From NCBI RefSeq assembly GCF_031181185.1, contig NZ_JAPSKZ010000008.1, positions 1-42,318 of the forward strand: a stretch of DNA of 42,318 nt, written 5' to 3'. Origin of the DNA: Phenylobacterium sp. (lineage in GTDB: Bacteria; Pseudomonadota; Alphaproteobacteria; Caulobacterales; Caulobacteraceae). Position numbers and translations under genes: made by a program. The stretch's first letter is position 1, and each line of letters opens with the position of its first letter. Under the pieces are notes generated by a model. The model made no database searches. It was not told the DNA's origin and saw only the letters and a program-made list of their open reading frames with translations. Positions 7,557-16,401 of the stretch are shown here, piece after piece.

Positions 7557-9719
7557 ATGAGCCGCATCGCGTCCGTCCTCATTCCCATGCCGTTGCCCGA
7601 GGCCTTCGACTACGAGGCGCCCGACGGCATGACGCTGGCTGTCGGCGACCAGGTGGCGGTGCCGCTGGGGCCGCGCCTGATCCGCGGCGTGGTGGCGGGC
7701 GTCCGCGACGGGACCGGCGGTAACCGGCCGCTGAAGGCGGTCGCCGAGCGGCTGGACGAGCCGCGGCTGCCGCCGGGCGCGCTGGAGTTCGTGCAGTGGG
7801 CTGCGCGATACGCCGTCGACGCCCCCGGCGCGCCCCTGGCGATCGCGCTCAGGGGCGCCCGGGCCCCGAAGCCGCGGCCCGTGCGGGTGCTGGAACCGAC
7901 CGGCCGGACCCCGGGACGCACGACGCCGGCGCGGGCCAAGGTGCTGGAAGCCGCTGCCGCGGGAGCCATGACCCCCGCCGACCTCGCCCGCACCGCCGGG
8001 GTCTCGGCCGGCGTCGTCAAGGGGCTCCTGGACGAGGGATGCCTGGCCGAGCGGCTTGTCGCCGCCGACATCGGCTTCGACCCGCCCGACCTCTCCCGCA
8101 AGGGGTCTGAGCTCAACGCCAGCCAGGCGGCGGCGGCCGCCGCCCTGTCCGAGATGGCCGCCGCCGGCCAGTTCGGCGTCGCCCTGCTGGACGGCGTGAC
8201 CGGCTCGGGCAAGACCGAGGTCTATCTGGAAGCGGCCGCGGCGGCGCTGGCGGCCGATCCCCAGGCCCAGGTGCTGATCCTGCTGCCCGAGATCGCGCTT
8301 ACCCAGGCGGTGATCGGGCGCGTGCGGACCCGGTTCGGCGCCCAGCCCGGCGAGTGGCACTCCGACGTGACGCCGCCGGCGCGGCGGCGGGTCTGGGAAG
8401 CCGTGGCCTCCGGCGATTGCCGGATCGTCGTGGGCGCCCGCTCGGCGCTGTTCCTGCCCTTCCGCAAGCTGGCGCTCGTCGTCGTCGACGAGGAGCACGA
8501 CGGCTCGTTCAAGCAGGAGGACGGCTTCATCTACCACGCCCGCGACCTGGCCGTGGCGCGGGGCAAGATCGAGGGCGCGGCGGTGATCCTGGCCTCGGCC
8601 ACGCCGTCCCTCGAGACCCTGCGCAACGCCGAGACCGGCCGCTACCGCTGGCTGCGGCTGTCGGCCCGGCACGGGATCGCCCGGCTGCCGGACATCGAGC
8701 TGATCGACCTGCGCGAGACCCCGCCTGAGCACGGCCGCTGGCTGTCGCCGCCGCTGGTGACCGCCATGGGCGAGACCTGGGCCCGCGGCGAGCAGACGCT
8801 GCTGTTCCTGAACCGGCGCGGCTATGCGCCCCTGGTGCTGTGCAAGGCCTGCGGCGGGAGGATGACGGCTCCCGACACCGACAGCTGGCTGGTGGAGCAC
8901 CGCTACACCGGCCGCCTCGTCTGTCACCTGACGGGCTTCTCGATGCCGAAGCCGGCGGCCTGTCCGCATTGCGGCGCCAAGGACAGCCTGGTCTCGATCG
9001 GCCCCGGCGTGGAGCGGGTCGAGGAGGAGGCCCGCTTCCTGTTCCCGGACGCCCGCGTCGCCGTCTTCTCGTCGGACACCATCTTCGACGCGCGCGAGGC
9101 GCGGCGGCTGGTGGAGGCGATGGCCGACGGTCAGATCGATATCCTGGTGGCCACCCAGGCGGCCGCGAAGGGGCACAACTTCCCGAAGCTGACCCTGGTG
9201 GGCGTGGTCGACGCCGATCTCGGCCTGCGCGGCGGCGACCTGCGGGCGGCCGAGCGCACCTACCAGCTGCTGGCCCAGGCCACGGGGCGCGCGGGGCGCA
9301 AGGACCGGCCGGGGCGGGCCCTGCTGCAGACCTATGCGCCCGAGCATCCGGTGATGCAGGCGCTGAAGGCCCAGGACCGGGACGCCTTCGTCGAGGCCGA
9401 GATGGTCGAGCGGGAAGCCGCCGGCCTGCCGCCGTTCGGCCGGCTGGCGGCGGTGATCGCGTCGGGTCCCGACGCGGCCCAGTTGGAGGCCTTCATGCAG
9501 GAGATGGCGCGTGTCGCGCCGAACACGCCGGGGGTCGAGGTCTACGGCCCCGCCGACGCGCCGCTCAGTCTGGTGCGCGGGCGCCGGCGCAAGCGGTTCC
9601 TGGTGCGGGCCGACCGCGGCGTGGACCTTTCGGCCTATATGGCGGCGTGGCGCGCGCGGGTGCGGCCGCCCGGACAGGTCCGGGCGGCCATCGACATCGA
9701 CCCGTACAGCTTCCTCTGA
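7557..9719 (+). CDS. priA: primosomal protein N' (replication restart helicase PriA)
   Basis: About 720 residues. PriA reloads the replisome at stalled forks and is a 3'-5' superfamily-2 helicase. It shows the N-terminal 3'-DNA-binding domain ([19 protein letters not shown]), Walker [15 protein letters not shown] (about 215), [13 protein letters not shown] (DEEH box, about 308), [10 protein letters not shown] and the C-terminal [18 protein letters not shown]. The cysteine region is degenerate: Cys 429, 432, 456, 469 and 472 remain of the usual eight. A GTG at 7542 is an alternative start adding five residues; the ATG at 7557 begins with the usual MSRIA. Neither has a clear Shine-Dalgarno sequence. 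Confidence 0.95.
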   Translation: MSRIASVLIPMPLPEAFDYEAPDGMTLAVGDQVAVPLGPRLIRGVVAGVRDGTGGNRPLKAVAERLDEPRLPPGALEFVQWAARYAVDAPGAPLAIALRGARAPKPRPVRVLEPTGRTPGRTTPARAKVLEAAAAGAMTPADLARTAGVSAGVVKGLLDEGCLAERLVAADIGFDPPDLSRKGSELNASQAAAAAALSEMAAAGQFGVALLDGVTGSGKTEVYLEAAAAALAADPQAQVLILLPEIALTQAVIGRVRTRFGAQPGEWHSDVTPPARRRVWEAVASGDCRIVVGARSALFLPFRKLALVVVDEEHDGSFKQEDGFIYHARDLAVARGKIEGAAVILASATPSLETLRNAETGRYRWLRLSARHGIARLPDIELIDLRETPPEHGRWLSPPLVTAMGETWARGEQTLLFLNRRGYAPLVLCKACGGRMTAPDTDSWLVEHRYTGRLVCHLTGFSMPKPAACPHCGAKDSLVSIGPGVERVEEEARFLFPDARVAVFSSDTIFDAREARRLVEAMADGQIDILVATQAAAKGHNFPKLTLVGVVDADLGLRGGDLRAAERTYQLLAQATGRAGRKDRPGRALLQTYAPEHPVMQALKAQDRDAFVEAEMVEREAAGLPPFGRLAAVIASGPDAAQLEAFMQEMARVAPNTPGVEVYGPADAPLSLVRGRRRKRFLVRADRGVDLSAYMAAWRARVRPPGQVRAAIDIDPYSFL

Positions 9720-9723
9720 CGGC

Positions 9724-10521
9724 TTAGTGCTTCGTCTCGCCGGGCGGCGCCTTCTTGGCGCCGGCCTTGCGCGCCAGCATGTTCAGCGCCTCGACGCCAG
9801 CCGAGAACGCCATGGCCGCGTAGATGTAGCCCTTCGGCACGTGGAAGCCGAAGCCGTCGGCGATCAGCACCGCGCCAATCATCAGCAGGAAGCCCAGGGC
9901 GAGCATCACGACGGTCGGGTTGTTGTTGATGAAGTTCGCCAGCGGATTGGCCGCCACCAGCATCAGGATCACGGTGATGATCACCGCGGCGAACATGATG
10001 GGCAGGTGATCGGTCATGCCCACCGCCGTCAGGATCGAGTCGATCGAGAACACCAGGTCCAGCAGGATGATCTGGAAGATGGCGGCGCCCAAGTTCGAGA
10101 CGACCTTGCCCCCGGTGTCCATCACGCCGTGGCCGTCGCCGGGCTCGACCTTCTCGTGGATCTCGGTCGTGGCCTTCCAAACTAGGAAGAGGCCGCCGGC
10201 GATCAGGATCAGGTCGCGCCAGGAGAAGTTGAGCTCCCACATGGGCTGGCCGTGGGCATCCAGCGGCCCTTGCCAGGGCAGGGAGAAGATCGGCTGCACC
10301 AGCCCGACGATGAAGGCCAGGGTCGAGAGCAGCGCCAGGCGCATCACGAGCGCCAGGATGATGCCGATCCGCCGCGCCTTGGCGCGCTGATGCTCGGGCA
10401 GCTTGTTCGAAAGGATCGAGATGAAGATCAGGTTGTCGATCCCCAGCACCACTTCCATCACGATCAGGGTGACGAGGGCGGCCCAGGCGGCGGGGTCGCT
10501 CAGCAGCGCGGCGATGTCCAT
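9724..10521 (-). CDS. TerC family integral membrane protein
   Basis: 265-residue polytopic inner-membrane protein (about seven segments) of the TerC/Alx family, associated with manganese export or tellurium resistance. The two signature acidic segments are [15 protein letters not shown] (residues about 23-37) and [16 protein letters not shown] (about 155-170); their Asp residues are proposed metal ligands. GGAGAGAG precedes the ATG at a good distance. The gene converges with priA, with only four bases between the stops. Mn2+ export is a family-level inference. Confidence 0.92.
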   Translation of the reverse strand: MDIAALLSDPAAWAALVTLIVMEVVLGIDNLIFISILSNKLPEHQRAKARRIGIILALVMRLALLSTLAFIVGLVQPIFSLPWQGPLDAHGQPMWELNFSWRDLILIAGGLFLVWKATTEIHEKVEPGDGHGVMDTGGKVVSNLGAAIFQIILLDLVFSIDSILTAVGMTDHLPIMFAAVIITVILMLVAANPLANFINNNPTVVMLALGFLLMIGAVLIADGFGFHVPKGYIYAAMAFSAGVEALNMLARKAGAKKAPPGETKH

Positions 10522-11002
10522 TCGATGCTCTCTCCGAAATTCCTGTCACGCTAGATAGCGCATCGAACGGCCGCGCCTAGTCCCGGACTGGAGGCGTCTG
10601 AGTCGGCGGCACGCCTGCGGGTTTTCGCAGATTTGTGAAGCCGCGGCGGTCGTCTTGGCGAAGACCGGAACACCTGGCCGGCGTCGCCGCCCAGCTCTTG
10701 TTTCCTTTTGTTACGGGATGTGAGCGCCGGAAGAGCCGAAGCAATAGCAAAGACGACGGCCGGAAAGGATGAGCTTAAATACGTAAGAACCCGCCGACCG
10801 GGTCGCATATCATGCTTAAGTTCATGAAGATGAACGAAGTGAATTCCCTCTAATCTTTGGGTTCCGCGGCATCATCCATCCGCTCCTCCGGCCGGCCTGT
10901 GGATAAGTGGCCGGCGCATGGCGTCGCAGGGCCGTAAACCCTCTTTTCACTCAAGGGTGGATAGGGTTATCCCTTCGCCCAGTGTCGGGGAGTAGCCGGA
11001 AC
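10522..11002. other. 481-base divergent intergenic region (terC / CHAP gene)
   Basis: No convincing gene is seen. The region holds a GAGTC (CcrM-type GANTC) site near 10599, an A/T-richer stretch from 10720 to 10860, and a DnaA-box-containing hairpin at 10891-10915 (see separate entry). It must contain the promoters of both flanking genes. Short open frames here lack Shine-Dalgarno sequences and recognisable composition. Confidence 0.6.
10891..10915. promoter_or_regulatory. perfect DnaA box inside a GC hairpin
   Basis: TGTGGATAA at 10898-10906 is the exact reverse complement of the strong DnaA box TTATCCACA. It is flanked by a perfect 7-bp inverted repeat, GCCGGCC (10891-10897) and GGCCGGC (10909-10915), so the box lies in the loop. 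It is 97 bases before the CHAP gene start. A single box in an intergenic region suggests DnaA-dependent control rather than an origin; chance occurrence is possible. Confidence 0.4.
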
Positions 11003-11677
11003 ATGCGCAAACGGACGAGGACCCTTGTGGGTTCCCTGGCCGCTGCGGCCGTCATGGCCCTCGCGCCTGCGGGAGCTATTGCGGATACCTATTGGCAGTG
11101 CGTGCCCTTCGCGCGCCTCATCTCGGGCATCCAGATCTTCGGCGACGCGCGCACGTGGTGGCAGCAGGCGTCCGGCCGCTACGAGACCGGTTTCCAACCG
11201 CGCACCGGCGCGGTCCTGTGCTTCAAGCCCACATCGCGCATGCGCCTCGGCCACGTGGCCGTGGTCAGCCAGGTGCTGACCGACCGCATCGTCCAGATCA
11301 CCCACGCCAACTGGTCGCCGATCGAAGGCTCGCGCGGCAAGGTGGAGAAGGACGTCACGGTCATCGACGTCTCGCCGAACGGCGACTGGAGCCAGGTGAA
11401 GGTCTGGTACGACCCCAGCCGGGATCTCGGCGGCTCGACCTATCCCACGCACGGCTTCATCTATCCCGACGCCACGGCGCGGGTGCTGGCCGCCTCCGGC
11501 ATCGCCAAGGTGCAGAACGGCGTGATCGCCGTCGCCCAGTCCGCCGCCACCCAGATGGGCGCCGCCGTGCGCCCGGGCGCCGGGCCCATGGGCGTGCTGA
11601 GCCAGGCCGCCGACTCCACCGACAAGATCGCCGCCCTGATCGCGGCGGCGGCCCGGGGCGACACGCCCGGCAACTGA
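11003..11677 (+). CDS. secreted CHAP-domain protein (putative peptidoglycan amidase/peptidase)
   Basis: 224 residues. MRKRTRTLVGSLAAAAVMAL plus APAGAIA is a clear Sec signal peptide, cleaved near residue 27. The CHAP (NlpC/P60-like) fold follows with nucleophile Cys 33 in WQCVPFAR, His 84 in RLGHVAVV and Asn 103 in ITHANW, so the catalytic triad is complete. The C-terminal 70 residues are Ala-rich and unassigned. Such enzymes cleave peptidoglycan cross-links or stem peptides in the periplasm. The start was set at the ATG at 11003, where the signal peptide begins; the frame is open from 10907. Upstream lies a DnaA box, hinting at cell-cycle control (inference). Confidence 0.87.
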   Translation: MRKRTRTLVGSLAAAAVMALAPAGAIADTYWQCVPFARLISGIQIFGDARTWWQQASGRYETGFQPRTGAVLCFKPTSRMRLGHVAVVSQVLTDRIVQITHANWSPIEGSRGKVEKDVTVIDVSPNGDWSQVKVWYDPSRDLGGSTYPTHGFIYPDATARVLAASGIAKVQNGVIAVAQSAATQMGAAVRPGAGPMGVLSQAADSTDKIAALIAAAARGDTPGN

Positions 11678-11728
11678 GCCGGTTGACGCCCGCCTGCGGC
11701 GCCCGCACATGGGGCGCAGGAGGACGGC

Positions 11729-12679
11729 ATGCTGAGGCTGCTTCGGCGCGGCGCGCCGGCCTGTCAGGACGACGCGGTGCGCGAGGGCTGGCGGCCCCCA
11801 CCGGACACCGTCTGGATCGATCTGTGCAGCCCGACCCGCGAGGAAGAGCTGGCGGTGGAAGCCGCGCTCGGTCTCGACCTCCCAACTCTCGACGAAATGG
11901 AGGCCCTGGAGCCGTCGAGCCGGCTCTACCAGGAAGATGGCGCGACGTTCATGACGGCGACCCTGCTCGCCAAGAGCGCCGAGGCCAAGCCGACGACGAC
12001 GCCCGTCACCTTCGTGCTCGGGAAAGGCGTTCTCGTCACCCTGCGCTACCAGACCCTGCGGGCCTTCGAGGTCTTCGGCGACCGGGCGCCCGAGAGCGCC
12101 GAAACCTCGGTCTCAACCTTCCTGGGGCTTCTGGACGCGATCGTCGAGCGCTTGGCCGAGATCCTCGGCGACGCGGGCGACGAGGTCGAGCAGGGCTCCG
12201 CGGCGATCTTCGAGCGACCCCAGGCCGGCAACTTCCGACCGCTCCTGACCGAGCTCGCGCACGCCCAGTCGGTGACCTCGCTGACCCGCAACAGCCTCGT
12301 CAGCCTGGCGCGCCTGCTGAGCTTCGCCAACCTCGCGTCCGAGATCGCCCACGACGCCGAATGCCGCACGCACTTGGAGTCGCTGCAACGGGACGCCCAG
12401 TCCCTCACCGAGCAGGCCAGCTACCAGTCGAGCCACATCTCGTTCCTGCTGGATGCGGCGCTGGGCCTGATCAACATCGAGCAGAACGGCATCATCAAGT
12501 TCTTCTCGGTCGTCGCGGTGGTCTTCCTGCCGCCCACCCTGGTGGCCTCGATCTACGGCATGAACTTCGACCACATGCCCGAGCTGCACTGGCTGTTCGG
12601 CTATCCGTTCGCCATCGTGCTGATGGTCGCCTCGGCCGTCCTGCCGATCCTCTGGTTCAAGCGCCGGGGCTGGCTGTAA
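11729..12679 (+). CDS. CorA-like magnesium/cobalt/zinc transporter
   Basis: 316-residue 2-TM-GxN channel/transporter. The large cytoplasmic N-domain (about 1-250) includes the TVWIDLCSPTREEE start and the long stalk helix SYQSSHISFLLDAALGLINIEQN. The first membrane helix ends in the signature YGMNF (GMN, near residue 278); the second is FAIVLMVASAVLPILWF, followed by a basic KRRGW tail. AGGAGGA lies just before the ATG. It forms a homopentamer in the inner membrane in characterised members. The divergent N-terminus makes Mg versus Zn/Co uncertain. Confidence 0.92.
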   Translation: MLRLLRRGAPACQDDAVREGWRPPPDTVWIDLCSPTREEELAVEAALGLDLPTLDEMEALEPSSRLYQEDGATFMTATLLAKSAEAKPTTTPVTFVLGKGVLVTLRYQTLRAFEVFGDRAPESAETSVSTFLGLLDAIVERLAEILGDAGDEVEQGSAAIFERPQAGNFRPLLTELAHAQSVTSLTRNSLVSLARLLSFANLASEIAHDAECRTHLESLQRDAQSLTEQASYQSSHISFLLDAALGLINIEQNGIIKFFSVVAVVFLPPTLVASIYGMNFDHMPELHWLFGYPFAIVLMVASAVLPILWFKRRGWL

Positions 12680-12746
12680 CCACCCCTTAGGGTTGTCGCG
12701 AAACCGTTCCTTAAGCGCGGGCCCGGCATGGTCGCCGGACGGTCCC

Positions 12747-13961
12747 ATGCAAAGCCAAGCCCAACAGCACCATCTGGCCATCGACGCCCAGACGCTGCGC
12801 GAGGCGCTGGAGGCGCATCAGCGCTATCTGGCGGGTCGCTCGGGCGGACGGCGTTTCTCGCTACCATACGGGGACCTCTCGAACTGTTCGCTCGAAGGCG
12901 TCGACCTGCGCGACGCGGATCTCGCCGGCGCCAAGCTCGAGGGCGCGATGCTCTCGCGGGCGAACCTGGCGCGCGCCATCCTGTTCGGAGCCGACCTCCG
13001 CGAGGCGGACCTACGCGGGGCCAACCTTAAGCGCGCCGACCTCCGCGGCGCATGCCTGAAGGGCGCGAACCTTGCCGGCGCGGAGCTCGCCGGCTGCGAT
13101 CTGCGCGAAGGCCGCATCGCCCTGCAGGACAAGCTGGACGGCTTCCGCATCCTGCGCCACGAGCATCGGCCGGGCGAGTTGAACTACGCCGTGCTGTCGG
13201 GCGCGAACCTGGCGGGCGCCCAGATGGCCGGCACCCTGGCCATCGCCAGCGACTTCACCGACGCCAACCTGGCCGGCGCCGTGCTGGCGGGGGCGCGTCT
13301 CACCCGGGCCGTGCTGGACGGGGCGGACCTTTCGGGCGCGGACCTGGGCGGGGCGGACCTCACCGGCGCCTCGATGAAGCGGGCGGTGCTCGCAGGCGTG
13401 AACCTTGACCATGCGCGTCTCGATGATGTGGATCTCTCCGAGGTGCTCCGCGCCCCGCCGCCGATCGTCTACGTCGACGACCGCTCGCTGGAAGAGGTCC
13501 TGGCCGACCATGAGGCCTATTGCGACAGCGACGGGGCGCGCGGCGCGGTCGTGAAGCTGGAGCAGGTCGATTTTCGGCCGCTGCGGTCTCTGAAGCGCCG
13601 CAAGCTGACGGCCTTGTCCGCGTCAGGCTCGATCTTCTTCGGCATGGACCTGGAAGGCGCCCAACTGCAGGGCGCGGACCTTTCGGGCTGCGATCTGCGC
13701 GGCGCGAACCTGCGCGAGGCCGATCTGCGGGGCGCCAAGCTGACCGACGCCCAGATGGTGCGCGCGGATCTCCGCGGCGCGAAGCTTGGGCCGTTGATGA
13801 TCGCGCCGGGGCGCTTCGTGCGGACCGATCTGACGCGCGCCTGCCTGCGGGCCGCCGACCTGCGCGGCGCCTCGGCGACGAAGGCGCGCTTCCTCGAGGC
13901 CGACCTCAAGGGGACTCGCATGGCCGGCTGCGATCTCACCGGCGCGGAGATGGAAGTCTAG
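12747..13961 (+). CDS. pentapeptide-repeat protein with N-terminal helical cap
   Basis: 404 residues. After about 45 residues with helical LAIDAQTLREALEAHQRYLAGR there are long runs of A(D/N)LxG-type pentapeptides, for example ADLAGAKLEG and ADLRGANLKRADLRG. They occur in two blocks (about 55-235 and 310-400) that should form right-handed quadrilateral beta-helices. Between them lies a non-repeat insert (about 240-305) with PPPIVYVDDRSLEEVLADHEAYC. It has no signal peptide, so it is likely cytoplasmic. Function unknown; some relatives mimic DNA and bind gyrase, but nothing here shows that. The frame is open from a TTG at 12693; the ATG at 12747 is preferred. Confidence 0.88.
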   Translation: MQSQAQQHHLAIDAQTLREALEAHQRYLAGRSGGRRFSLPYGDLSNCSLEGVDLRDADLAGAKLEGAMLSRANLARAILFGADLREADLRGANLKRADLRGACLKGANLAGAELAGCDLREGRIALQDKLDGFRILRHEHRPGELNYAVLSGANLAGAQMAGTLAIASDFTDANLAGAVLAGARLTRAVLDGADLSGADLGGADLTGASMKRAVLAGVNLDHARLDDVDLSEVLRAPPPIVYVDDRSLEEVLADHEAYCDSDGARGAVVKLEQVDFRPLRSLKRRKLTALSASGSIFFGMDLEGAQLQGADLSGCDLRGANLREADLRGAKLTDAQMVRADLRGAKLGPLMIAPGRFVRTDLTRACLRAADLRGASATKARFLEADLKGTRMAGCDLTGAEMEV

Positions 13962-13962
13962 G

Positions 13963-14409
13963 TCAGGGCTTGAGGTCCTCGACCTCGAACTCGACGGCCT
14001 CGCACATCCGCTCGGCGACGATCCGCCGGTGGCAGCCGCAGGCCTCGGCCTCGTAGCAGAGCAGCGCCGCCTTCCGGCGCGAAGCGATCTCGACGGCCTT
14101 GGCGAGTTCGAGCTGCGCCTGCGGCTCCTTCAGGTGTTCCTCGAAGATCGCCGCCATCTCGGCCGTGCGGCCCTTGCGCGCGGCGTCACGGCCCGGCTTG
14201 GGCGTGCCCAGCGCCCGCAGGTGGACGTACTCGATGCCGGCGTCCTCAAGGCTGGCCGACAGCAGGCCCTTCGAGAAGCCCGCCCGCCGCGAGGCGGCAA
14301 TGGCGCGGACGTCGATCAGCACCTCGACGCCCGCCTGCTTGAGAGTGTCGATCACCGCCGCCTGGGGGGCGGCCTCGTAGCCGATGGTGGCGAGGGGCTT
14401 CTTAGTCAT
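13963..14409 (-). CDS. DUF488 domain-containing protein
   Basis: 148 residues, cytoplasmic. It shows the DUF488 hallmarks: N-terminal LATIGYEA, VLIDVRAIAASRRAGFSKGLLSASLEDAGIEYVHLRALGTPK, and the C-terminal LLCYEAEACGCHRRIVAERM, which resembles the family's conserved CxE...CHR motif. Function is not established. The ATG at 14409 is the family start; it overlaps the end of the upstream TetR gene by 8 bases, so the two are probably cotranscribed. It converges with the pentapeptide gene, leaving one base between the stops. Confidence 0.87.
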   Translation of the reverse strand: MTKKPLATIGYEAAPQAAVIDTLKQAGVEVLIDVRAIAASRRAGFSKGLLSASLEDAGIEYVHLRALGTPKPGRDAARKGRTAEMAAIFEEHLKEPQAQLELAKAVEIASRRKAALLCYEAEACGCHRRIVAERMCEAVEFEVEDLKP

Positions 14410-15007
14410 CGCGTCCGGGAGCGTAGGCGTCGAACAGGGCCTCGGCGGCGGGCCGCACCGCTGTGGCCGGTCCGCCGGGGCCAAAGAGCTGGCTCGAGAC
14501 GAAGACGCCTTCAATCAGCAGCAGGAGAGCGTCCGCCAGCTCATCCGGTTTCCGCGCGTCGATCACCCGCGCCATGGCCCGTAGCCGCTCGCGGAGCTCC
14601 TGCTTGTGCTCCACGGCCACTTGCCGGCCGGGATGCTGCGGGTCCGGATATTCCACCGCAGCGTTGGTGAGGCCGCAGCCCCGGTAGCCCGGCCGATCAG
14701 CGCGCGCCGCCAAGCCATCGAGGTAGGCCAGGATCTGAGCCTTGGGGTCGCCGGGGTGGGCCTCGGCCGCGGCGTCGAAATAGTCCCAGAAGTGGTCCCC
14801 CTCGTAGCGCAGGTAGGCGGCGATCAGCTGGTCCTTGGACTCGAAGCTCCGGTAAAGCGTCGGCTTGGTCGCGCCTGCCCGCGAGACAATCTCGTCCACG
14901 CCGACGGCGCGCGTGCCCTCACGATAGAAGAGCTCGCGGGCGGTGTCGAAGATGCGATCCGCGGCGCGCATAGCGTTCTTCGACGGGTTTTCAGACGATC
15001 TGCTCAT
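14402..15007 (-). CDS. TetR/AcrR family transcriptional regulator
   Basis: 201 residues from the ATG at 15007. N-terminal helix-turn-helix: RIFDTARELFYREGTRAVGVDEIVSRAGATKPTLYRSFESKDQLIAAYL. The C-terminal ligand domain has the conserved GYRGCGLTNAAVEYPDP segment seen in one TetR subgroup. Alternative starts are at 15052, which would run through the likely operator, and at 14971. It is divergent from an MFS transporter across a 66-base gap with palindromes, the classic layout for a TetR repressor controlling its efflux pump and itself. Confidence 0.9.
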   Translation of the reverse strand: MSRSSENPSKNAMRAADRIFDTARELFYREGTRAVGVDEIVSRAGATKPTLYRSFESKDQLIAAYLRYEGDHFWDYFDAAAEAHPGDPKAQILAYLDGLAARADRPGYRGCGLTNAAVEYPDPQHPGRQVAVEHKQELRERLRAMARVIDARKPDELADALLLLIEGVFVSSQLFGPGGPATAVRPAAEALFDAYAPGRDD

Positions 15008-15025
15008 GGTCCGGCTTGACGATGT

Positions 15026-15066
15026 TACCGATCGGTACGTACGTTCAGGCATCGCAACGTACCGGT
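15026..15066. promoter_or_regulatory. candidate TetR operators between tetR and MFS gene
   Basis: The gap holds a perfect 12-bp palindrome TACCGATCGGTA (15026-15037), the palindrome ACGTACGT (15037-15044), and a longer inverted repeat CGGTACGT (15033-15040) / ACGTACCG (15057-15064). All lie within the 66 bases separating the two divergent starts. Binding by the neighbouring TetR protein is inferred from position and symmetry. Confidence 0.55.
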
Positions 15067-15073
15067 CTGTAAC

Positions 15074-16354
15074 ATGCTAGCGGCTCGACGGCCTTTCGGC
15101 CAGAACTACGCATGGGTGGTGGCGGGTGTCACCTTCCTGGCTCTGCTGGCGGCGGCAGGCCTGCGCTCGGCGCCGGGCGTCCTGCTCACGCCCCTGCACG
15201 ACAGTTTCGGCTGGGAACGGGGCGAACTCTCGGTGGCCGCCGCCACCGGCATCTTCCTCTACGGCTTGGTCGGGCCCTTCGCGGCGGCGCTGATGCAGAC
15301 GCTGGGCCTCAAGCGCACGCTGCTGATCGGCCTTGCGCTGATGAGCGCCTCGACCGGCCTCAGCCTCTTCATGAGCGAGCCCTGGCACTTCCTGCTGACT
15401 TGGGGCGTGCTGTCCGGCTTCGGCAGCGGGGCGGTGGCTCTCGTGCTTGGCGCGGCCGTGGTGAACCGCTGGTTCGTCGCCCGCCGCGGCCTGGTGATGG
15501 GCCTTCTTTCCGCCAGCACCGCGACCGGATCCCTGGTCTTCCTCCCGGGCATGGCGGCCTTGGCGCAGAGCGGCGGCTGGCGGCCGGTGGTGATCGCCGT
15601 CACCGTCACTGCGGCGGCCCTGATCCCGCTGGTGCTGCTGTTGATGCCCGAACGGCCGTCGGACATCGGTCAGCGCCCTTATGGCGCAACCGAGGATCCG
15701 GACGACGCCTCCCGCGGCCGGGCGGTGGACAGCGTCAAGCTGGCCCTGGGCGTGCTGGTCCAGGCGGCGCGGACGCCCGCCTTCTGGCTGCTGTTCGCCA
15801 CCTTCTTCGTCTGCGGCTTCACGACCAACGGCCTTGTCGGCACGCATCTGATCTCGCTGTGCGGCGACAAGGGCCTGGCGCTCGTCCAGGCCGGCGCGCT
15901 CCTGGCGCTGATGGGTCTCTTCGACATGGTGGGCACGACCGCTTCGGGCTGGCTCACCGACCGCTACGACCCGCGCAAGCTGCTGTTCGTCTACTACGCC
16001 CTGCGCGGCCTCTCGCTGATGGCCCTGCCGTTCCTCGACTTCAACGTGCTGAGCCTGACGATCTTCGCGGTCTTCTACGGCCTCGACTGGCTGGCGACCG
16101 TGCCGCCCACCGTCCGGCTCGCCAACGAGAACTTCGGCGAGCGCAACGCACCGATCGTCTTCGGCTGGGTCGCCGTGGGCCACCAGACCGGAGCGGCCAC
16201 CGCGGCCTTCCTCGGCGGTTACCTCCGCGACCTGCAGGGCCGGTACCTGGAAGCCTTCGTCCTGGCCGGTTTCCTGGGCCTCGCCGCGGCGGCGGCCGCG
16301 CTCTGGATCCGCCGCCCCGGGGCTCACCCGTCCGTCGCCGGCGCGCACGCCTGA
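15074..16354 (+). CDS. MFS transporter
   Basis: 426-residue, about 12-segment major facilitator. Evidence: alternating hydrophobic helices, the loop 2-3 region after GLVGPFAAALMQTLGLKRTLLIG (motif A-like), a central hydrophilic loop around residues 195-220 (ERPSDIGQRPYGATEDPDD), and DMVGTTASGWLTDRYDPRKLLF (motif A repeat in the second half). Composition resembles the monocarboxylate/oxalate-formate group. The substrate is unknown. The divergent TetR and its palindromes suggest inducible expression, possibly drug or organic-acid efflux. Confidence 0.88.
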   Translation: MLAARRPFGQNYAWVVAGVTFLALLAAAGLRSAPGVLLTPLHDSFGWERGELSVAAATGIFLYGLVGPFAAALMQTLGLKRTLLIGLALMSASTGLSLFMSEPWHFLLTWGVLSGFGSGAVALVLGAAVVNRWFVARRGLVMGLLSASTATGSLVFLPGMAALAQSGGWRPVVIAVTVTAAALIPLVLLLMPERPSDIGQRPYGATEDPDDASRGRAVDSVKLALGVLVQAARTPAFWLLFATFFVCGFTTNGLVGTHLISLCGDKGLALVQAGALLALMGLFDMVGTTASGWLTDRYDPRKLLFVYYALRGLSLMALPFLDFNVLSLTIFAVFYGLDWLATVPPTVRLANENFGERNAPIVFGWVAVGHQTGAATAAFLGGYLRDLQGRYLEAFVLAGFLGLAAAAAALWIRRPGAHPSVAGAHA

Positions 16355-16401
16355 CCTCGCGTCACGGTTTCCGTGCGGCGCGGGTCGGCTATAGGTCGCT
16401 C

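Noticed and set aside
7494..9347. Long open frame continuing upstream of tal on the minus strand (an 835-codon frame in total)
   Set aside because: It lies fully antisense to priA, whose product is unmistakable. The translation is low-complexity Arg/Gly/His/Leu typical of GC-rich shadow frames. Transaldolase begins at 7493.
10551..10808. 85-codon minus-strand frame in the terC upstream gap
   Set aside because: Lies in the region with the lowest codon bias; no ribosome site and no recognisable protein character.
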